Shown: positions 60,458-64,000 of the stretch, piece by piece
How the letters are laid out: every line of letters starts with the position of its first letter
How positions within the stretch are numbered: the first letter of the stretch is position 1
Assembly: GCA_903873915.1 (NCBI GenBank)
Contig: CAIQQH010000008.1
Coordinates: forward strand, 24,844-88,843
DNA: 64,000 bases
Reading direction: 5' to 3'
Source of the DNA: an uncultured Flavobacteriia bacterium
GTDB taxonomy: Bacteria > Bacteroidota > Bacteroidia > Flavobacteriales_D > Crocinitomicaceae
The notes under the pieces: generated by a model
What the model saw: only the letters and a program-made list of their open reading frames with translations
What the model was told of the DNA's origin: nothing
Databases searched by the model: none
Position numbers and translations under genes: made by a program

Positions 60458-61909
60458 ATGAAACCATCAACCCAAGAAGATAAAGTCATCGATGAAGGTC
60501 GCCAAGGTGAAGCTATTGAAAGCACAGCACCGGTGCAATCTAATGGAAAGAAACTCTATGTTGAGAGTTATGGCTGTCAGATGAATTTCTCAGACAGTGA
60601 GGTTGTTGCCTCAATCATGGCGTCTAAAGGATACGAAACGACCCGAAATGCGGATGACGCGGATGTGGTCTTCATCAATACATGCTCCATTCGTGAAAAT
60701 GCAGAAACAAGAGTTCGCAAGCGATTGGGGGACTTCAAGAAACGCAAAGAGGGCAATCCTGATCTTGTCGTCGGAATTTTGGGGTGCATGGCCGAGCGTT
60801 TGAAAAAGAGTTTGCTTGAAGAAGAAAAATTGGTCGATCTTGTCGCAGGACCCGATGCCTACCGTGATTTACCAAATCTTGTCGACGAGGTTGGAACGGG
60901 ACAAAAGGCAGTAAATGTTTTGCTGTCGAGGGATGAAACCTATGCTGATATTTCTCCTGTTCGCTTGGACCAAGGCGGCGTAAGTGCTTTTGTGACGATC
61001 ATGCGTGGTTGCGACAACATGTGTTCGTTTTGCGTTGTGCCTTTTACCCGAGGTCGCGAGCGCTCAAGAGACCCACACACCATTGTGGATGAATGCAAAG
61101 AATTGTTTGCCGCTGGCTACCGCGAAGTAACCTTGTTGGGCCAAAATGTTGACAGTTACAGTTGGAATTTAAGTTCAAAAGGAGAAATCAAAGATGCTAC
61201 CCAAGCCACAACCAATTTTGCACAATTGATGGAAATGGTCGCCTGGGTATCCCCAGATCTTCGGGTTCGCTTTTCTACCTCCCATCCAAAAGACATGACA
61301 GACGATGTGCTTGAGGTTATGGCGAAGTACGAAAACATCTGCGAATACATCCACCTTCCTGTTCAATCGGGTCATACGGATGTATTGCACCGCATGAACC
61401 GTGGCTATTCTCGTGAGTGGTACTTCGACCGTATCGCAGCCATCCGAAGAATTGTGGACAACTGTGCCATTTCAACGGACATAATCTCTGGATTTTGCGG
61501 CGAAACTGAAGAAGAGCACAAGGCAACATTAAGTCTAATGGATCAAGTACGCTACGAATATGCGTATATGTTCAAGTATTCTGAACGACCAAAAACCTTG
61601 GCTGAACGAAGATTTGAAGACGATGTTCCCGAAGAAGTGAAAAGTCGTCGTTTAATCGAAATCATTGACAAACAAAACAGCCATTCTTTGGAAACCAATA
61701 AAAAAGACATTGGCAAAGTTTATAAAGTTTTGGTAGAAGGTCCTTCAAGACGTTCTGCTGAGCAATACTGCGGAAGAAATGGCCGCAACAGCATGGTTAT
61801 TTTTGACCGAAATGGTGTGGAAAAAGGACAATATGTGATGGTGAAAATCACAGAGTGCACGTCTGCAACGCTTCTTGGCGAGTACATCGAAACATGTCTA
61901 CCAGCTTAA
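60458..61909 (+). CDS. miaB: tRNA-2-methylthio-N6-dimethylallyladenosine synthase MiaB
   Basis: The 483-residue product is a radical-SAM methylthiotransferase. The N-terminal domain carries cluster cysteines C40 (ESYGCQMN), C76 (NTCSIRE) and C110 (LGCMAER), the radical SAM motif is C185xxxC189xxC192 ([11 protein letters not shown]), and a TRAM domain ends the protein. It turns i6A37 into ms2i6A37 in tRNA. MiaE at 1314 then hydroxylates the product. It is followed after 10 bp by the sigma-54 activator. Confidence 0.95.
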   Translation: MKPSTQEDKVIDEGRQGEAIESTAPVQSNGKKLYVESYGCQMNFSDSEVVASIMASKGYETTRNADDADVVFINTCSIRENAETRVRKRLGDFKKRKEGNPDLVVGILGCMAERLKKSLLEEEKLVDLVAGPDAYRDLPNLVDEVGTGQKAVNVLLSRDETYADISPVRLDQGGVSAFVTIMRGCDNMCSFCVVPFTRGRERSRDPHTIVDECKELFAAGYREVTLLGQNVDSYSWNLSSKGEIKDATQATTNFAQLMEMVAWVSPDLRVRFSTSHPKDMTDDVLEVMAKYENICEYIHLPVQSGHTDVLHRMNRGYSREWYFDRIAAIRRIVDNCAISTDIISGFCGETEEEHKATLSLMDQVRYEYAYMFKYSERPKTLAERRFEDDVPEEVKSRRLIEIIDKQNSHSLETNKKDIGKVYKVLVEGPSRRSAEQYCGRNGRNSMVIFDRNGVEKGQYVMVKITECTSATLLGEYIETCLPA

Positions 61910-61919
61910 TTTCAGAGCG

Positions 61920-63164
61920 ATGAATTTACAACAAGTAAAGCAACGATTTGGAATCATCGGAAATGCACCGCTGCTGAACCGAGCCCTTGAAGTGGCGATT
62001 CAGGTCGCACCGACAGATATTTCTGTACTTGTAACTGGTGAAAGTGGCACGGGAAAAGAAATTATCCCGCAGGTCATTCATCATTTAAGCTCGAGAAAAC
62101 ATGGTGAATACATCGCTGTGAACTGCGGTGCTATTCCAGAAGGAACGATTGACTCCGAATTGTTTGGGCATGAAAAAGGAAGTTTTACAGGAGCGCACGG
62201 AAGTCGTCAAGGCTATTTCGAAGTAGCGAATGGTGGAACAATCTTTCTAGATGAAGTGGCGGAACTTCCGATGCAAACACAAGTTCGTTTGTTGCGTGTT
62301 TTGGAAACAGGAGAATTCATCCGCGTGGGATCGTCCAAAGTCATTAAAACCAATGTTCGTGTGGTTGCTGCCACGAACGAAAACATGCAGCGCGCCATCG
62401 CCTCAGGAAAATTTAGGGAAGATTTATTCTATCGCTTAAGTACCGTTCCCATTGGCTTGCCCCCACTTCGCCAGCGCAAAGAAGACATCCATTTATTGTT
62501 CAGAAAATTTGCCAACGATTTTGCGGACAAATACAGAATGCCAGCGCTACGTTTGGATGACGATGCTGTGACCCTGTTGAACAATTACAGTTGGCCAGGA
62601 AATATTCGTCAGCTAAAGAATTTGGTTGAGCAAATCTCAGTGATTGAAACGGCGAGAGAAATCAATGCATCGACATTCATACATTACCTACCTGCAGAAA
62701 ACGAAAAACTTCCCACAGTTTTGGGAGAAACTGGAGGCGACAAATTTTCCGAGCGAGAATTGATGTACAAGTTCCTCTTCGACATGAAGAAAGATTTGAA
62801 CGATTTAAAAAAACTCGTTATCGAATTGATTGGTCAAGGGGGAAACATGACCTTAAATAACGATCAAGCGGCAATGCTTAATCGACTCTACCAGGATGTG
62901 ACGCCGGGCTTTACTCAACCTCGCCTTCCTAGTCCAGCAAACGAATCAGGCACCATTGCTTTTCATCATGACGATGACCAAACTGAAGACATCCAAAGTC
63001 ATATTGAAGTAGAAGAATCACTTTCACTAGAGGGCCGTGAAAAGGAACTGATTCAGAAAGCCTTGGAAAAACACCGCGGAAAACGAAAATATGCAGCAGC
63101 AGAACTGGGGATTTCAGAACGCACGCTTTACCGAAAAATTAAAGAATACAATTTACCCGATTAA
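61920..63164 (+). CDS. Sigma-54-dependent transcriptional activator without receiver domain
   Basis: ATG 61920 (MNLQQVKQRFGIIGN) is preferred; the track start lies in miaB. The 414-residue product is a bacterial enhancer-binding protein: AAA+ domain with Walker A VTGESGTGKE, the sigma-54 contact loop GSFTGA (residues 87-92), Walker B TIFLDEVAELP, and a Fis-type helix-turn-helix near the end (KRKYAAAELGISERTLYRKIKEY). There is no N-terminal receiver or GAF domain, so control must come from outside or from the ~290-375 linker region. It is cotranscribed with miaB and lptE, an order I recall as common in Flavobacteriia. Confidence 0.92.
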   Translation: MNLQQVKQRFGIIGNAPLLNRALEVAIQVAPTDISVLVTGESGTGKEIIPQVIHHLSSRKHGEYIAVNCGAIPEGTIDSELFGHEKGSFTGAHGSRQGYFEVANGGTIFLDEVAELPMQTQVRLLRVLETGEFIRVGSSKVIKTNVRVVAATNENMQRAIASGKFREDLFYRLSTVPIGLPPLRQRKEDIHLLFRKFANDFADKYRMPALRLDDDAVTLLNNYSWPGNIRQLKNLVEQISVIETAREINASTFIHYLPAENEKLPTVLGETGGDKFSERELMYKFLFDMKKDLNDLKKLVIELIGQGGNMTLNNDQAAMLNRLYQDVTPGFTQPRLPSPANESGTIAFHHDDDQTEDIQSHIEVEESLSLEGREKELIQKALEKHRGKRKYAAAELGISERTLYRKIKEYNLPD

Positions 63165-63673
63165 TGAAGATTCTTTCCGTCATAGCGATTCTTGTTCTGC
63201 TCACTGGTTGTTATCCATCAAGCATTTCCTTTATTGACAGCGGTTCAATGAATGAAGCGTGGAAAACATTTACAGTCAAAACATTAGAAAATAGAGCGCC
63301 CAATGCGCCGATTAGTTATACCGTTACCTTGTCTGAAAAGATCAAAGATGGCGTTCAGAACAACACACGTCTTTCATTGAATCCAAACCTCGGAAAAGGA
63401 GAAGTCAATATCGAAGGAACGATTTTAAGCTATTCAGTGATGCCAATTGCCCTGCAAGAAGGAGACAATGCGGCGAAGAACAGATTAACAGTTACCGTAA
63501 ATTTTACGATATTCGTCACCAAACCTGAAGAGGAGGAGATGACTTTAACAAGCACGCGCTTCGTGGATTACGATTCAAAAACAGATCTAGCATCCGTTGA
63601 ATCTACCTTATTGGAAGAAGTGACGACACAAGTGGTGCAAGATGTCATCAATAAATTGCTTTCCAACTGGTAA
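63164..63673 (+). CDS. lptE: LPS assembly lipoprotein LptE, Bacteroidota type
   Basis: The 169-residue product has a lipoprotein signal with lipobox LLTGC and the pattern of Bacteroidota LptE-like proteins: SISFIDSGSMNEAWKTFTVKTLENRAP, NPNLGKGEVNIEGTILSYSVMPIAL and a C-terminal QVVQDVINKLLSNW. It plugs and assists LptD in placing LPS in the outer leaflet. The ATG overlaps the last base of the sigma-54 activator stop region, so it is cotranscribed. Confidence 0.88.
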   Translation: MKILSVIAILVLLTGCYPSSISFIDSGSMNEAWKTFTVKTLENRAPNAPISYTVTLSEKIKDGVQNNTRLSLNPNLGKGEVNIEGTILSYSVMPIALQEGDNAAKNRLTVTVNFTIFVTKPEEEEMTLTSTRFVDYDSKTDLASVESTLLEEVTTQVVQDVINKLLSNW

Positions 63674-64000
63674 TGTTAAACTTGACGGACATAGCACAGC
63701 GTATTGCACATCCTGAAAAATGTGAAATATCCGATTTTGATGATTTAAAGTCTTTTGCAACACAATACCCCTATTGTCAACTCTTTCCTATTCTAAGTTT
63801 AAAGGCGCTAGCCAATAACAATGATCTTCGTTTTGATGTCGAATTGACACAATTTGCCTACCGCATCTCAGACCGGAGTCAGCTTTATGCATTGATACAT
63901 CAGAATGTAGCGGTGAAGTCTAGAGAAATTTCCACCCAAGAAATAGAGGAAATTGTTGAAAGCCCTGCCCCATTGCGAATCGTTAGAGCTGATGAAGCGA
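63673..64000 (+). CDS. Hypothetical protein, partial (3' end outside window)
   Basis: ATG 63673 overlaps the lptE TAA and opens a frame to the window end (about 109 codons), not listed in the track because it has no stop. It begins MLNLTDIAQRIAHPEKCEIS and continues with SFATQYPYCQLFPILSLKAL, a pattern I recall from the conserved gene after lptE in Flavobacteriia. No signal peptide. Function unknown; the C-terminus is not visible. Confidence 0.7.
   Translation, partial: MLNLTDIAQRIAHPEKCEISDFDDLKSFATQYPYCQLFPILSLKALANNNDLRFDVELTQFAYRISDRSQLYALIHQNVAVKSREISTQEIEEIVESPAPLRIVRADEA

Overview
The window looks like the chromosome of a gliding, free-living Bacteroidota, most likely Flavobacteriales (Crocinitomicaceae/Fluviicola-like); that placement is inference. 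The support is gldB, gldC, gldD, gldE and a gldK-L-M-N block, three proteins with type IX secretion (T9SS) sorting domains, TAnnTTTG-type promoters, weak Shine-Dalgarno signals, a Bacteroidota-type 29-residue AURKAIP1/COX24-like protein gene, and moderate AT richness.

Layout. 1-9 kb: 5'-truncated view of a PafA-type alkaline phosphatase, miaE, a T9SS-exported M14 carboxypeptidase, sppA, an outer-membrane protein, tig, tRNA-Leu(TAG). 9-16.4 kb: flavin reductase, a DUF3127 protein with an SSB-like tail, a minimal type B sorting-domain protein, ABC-F ATPase, a GT2/LPG-synthase-like membrane pair, ruvC and two small membrane proteins, one resembling a two-helix ion channel with a TGMGP filter. 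16.4-26.3 kb: an accessory island. It holds a 1103-residue HEPN/TerB-like/discoidin protein, a frameshifted remnant of another gene, a truncated phosphoesterase copy, a 2TM SMODS-associated NUDIX protein divergent from a small 2H phosphoesterase-like protein, a 637-residue membrane-anchored protein of unknown family, a PPP-type phosphatase and a CbbX-like AAA ATPase, with palindromic and dispersed repeats between them. 26.3-34 kb: a polyprenol-phosphate sugar synthase/pyrC/lipoprotein operon, a T9SS choice-of-anchor B protein, recX, rng, the AURKAIP1/COX24-like gene, HU, mutY. 34-46 kb: ssb-gldE-gldD-folK, an abundant OmpA/TPR lipoprotein, a DUF5715 protein, a glycosyltransferase, clpP-clpX, and gldB-gldC-DUF2797-trmB. 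46-64 kb: nadE, ferredoxin, a degenerate Rieske-like lipoprotein, a second ABC-F, the T9SS motor operon gldKLMN behind a PorP/SprF protein and an arginase-fold pseudoenzyme, topA, then miaB, a sigma-54 activator, lptE and the start of a further gene.

How the genes work together. GldL/GldM form the proton-driven motor, GldK/GldN the periplasmic ring, PorP/SprF an outer-membrane partner, and GldB/C/D/E are accessory gliding factors; the M14 peptidase, the choice-of-anchor B protein and the small type B protein are candidate cargo. MiaB and MiaE act in sequence on the same tRNA adenosine. The island at 16.4-26.3 kb is the best candidate for a poorly described system: it combines a putative HEPN RNase, a nucleotide-sensing NUDIX domain, a cyclic-phosphodiesterase-like enzyme, a phosphatase and an AAA ATPase, with decay and duplication typical of defence loci. 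That it is one functional system is a hypothesis; no CD-NTase, restriction or CRISPR gene is visible in the window.
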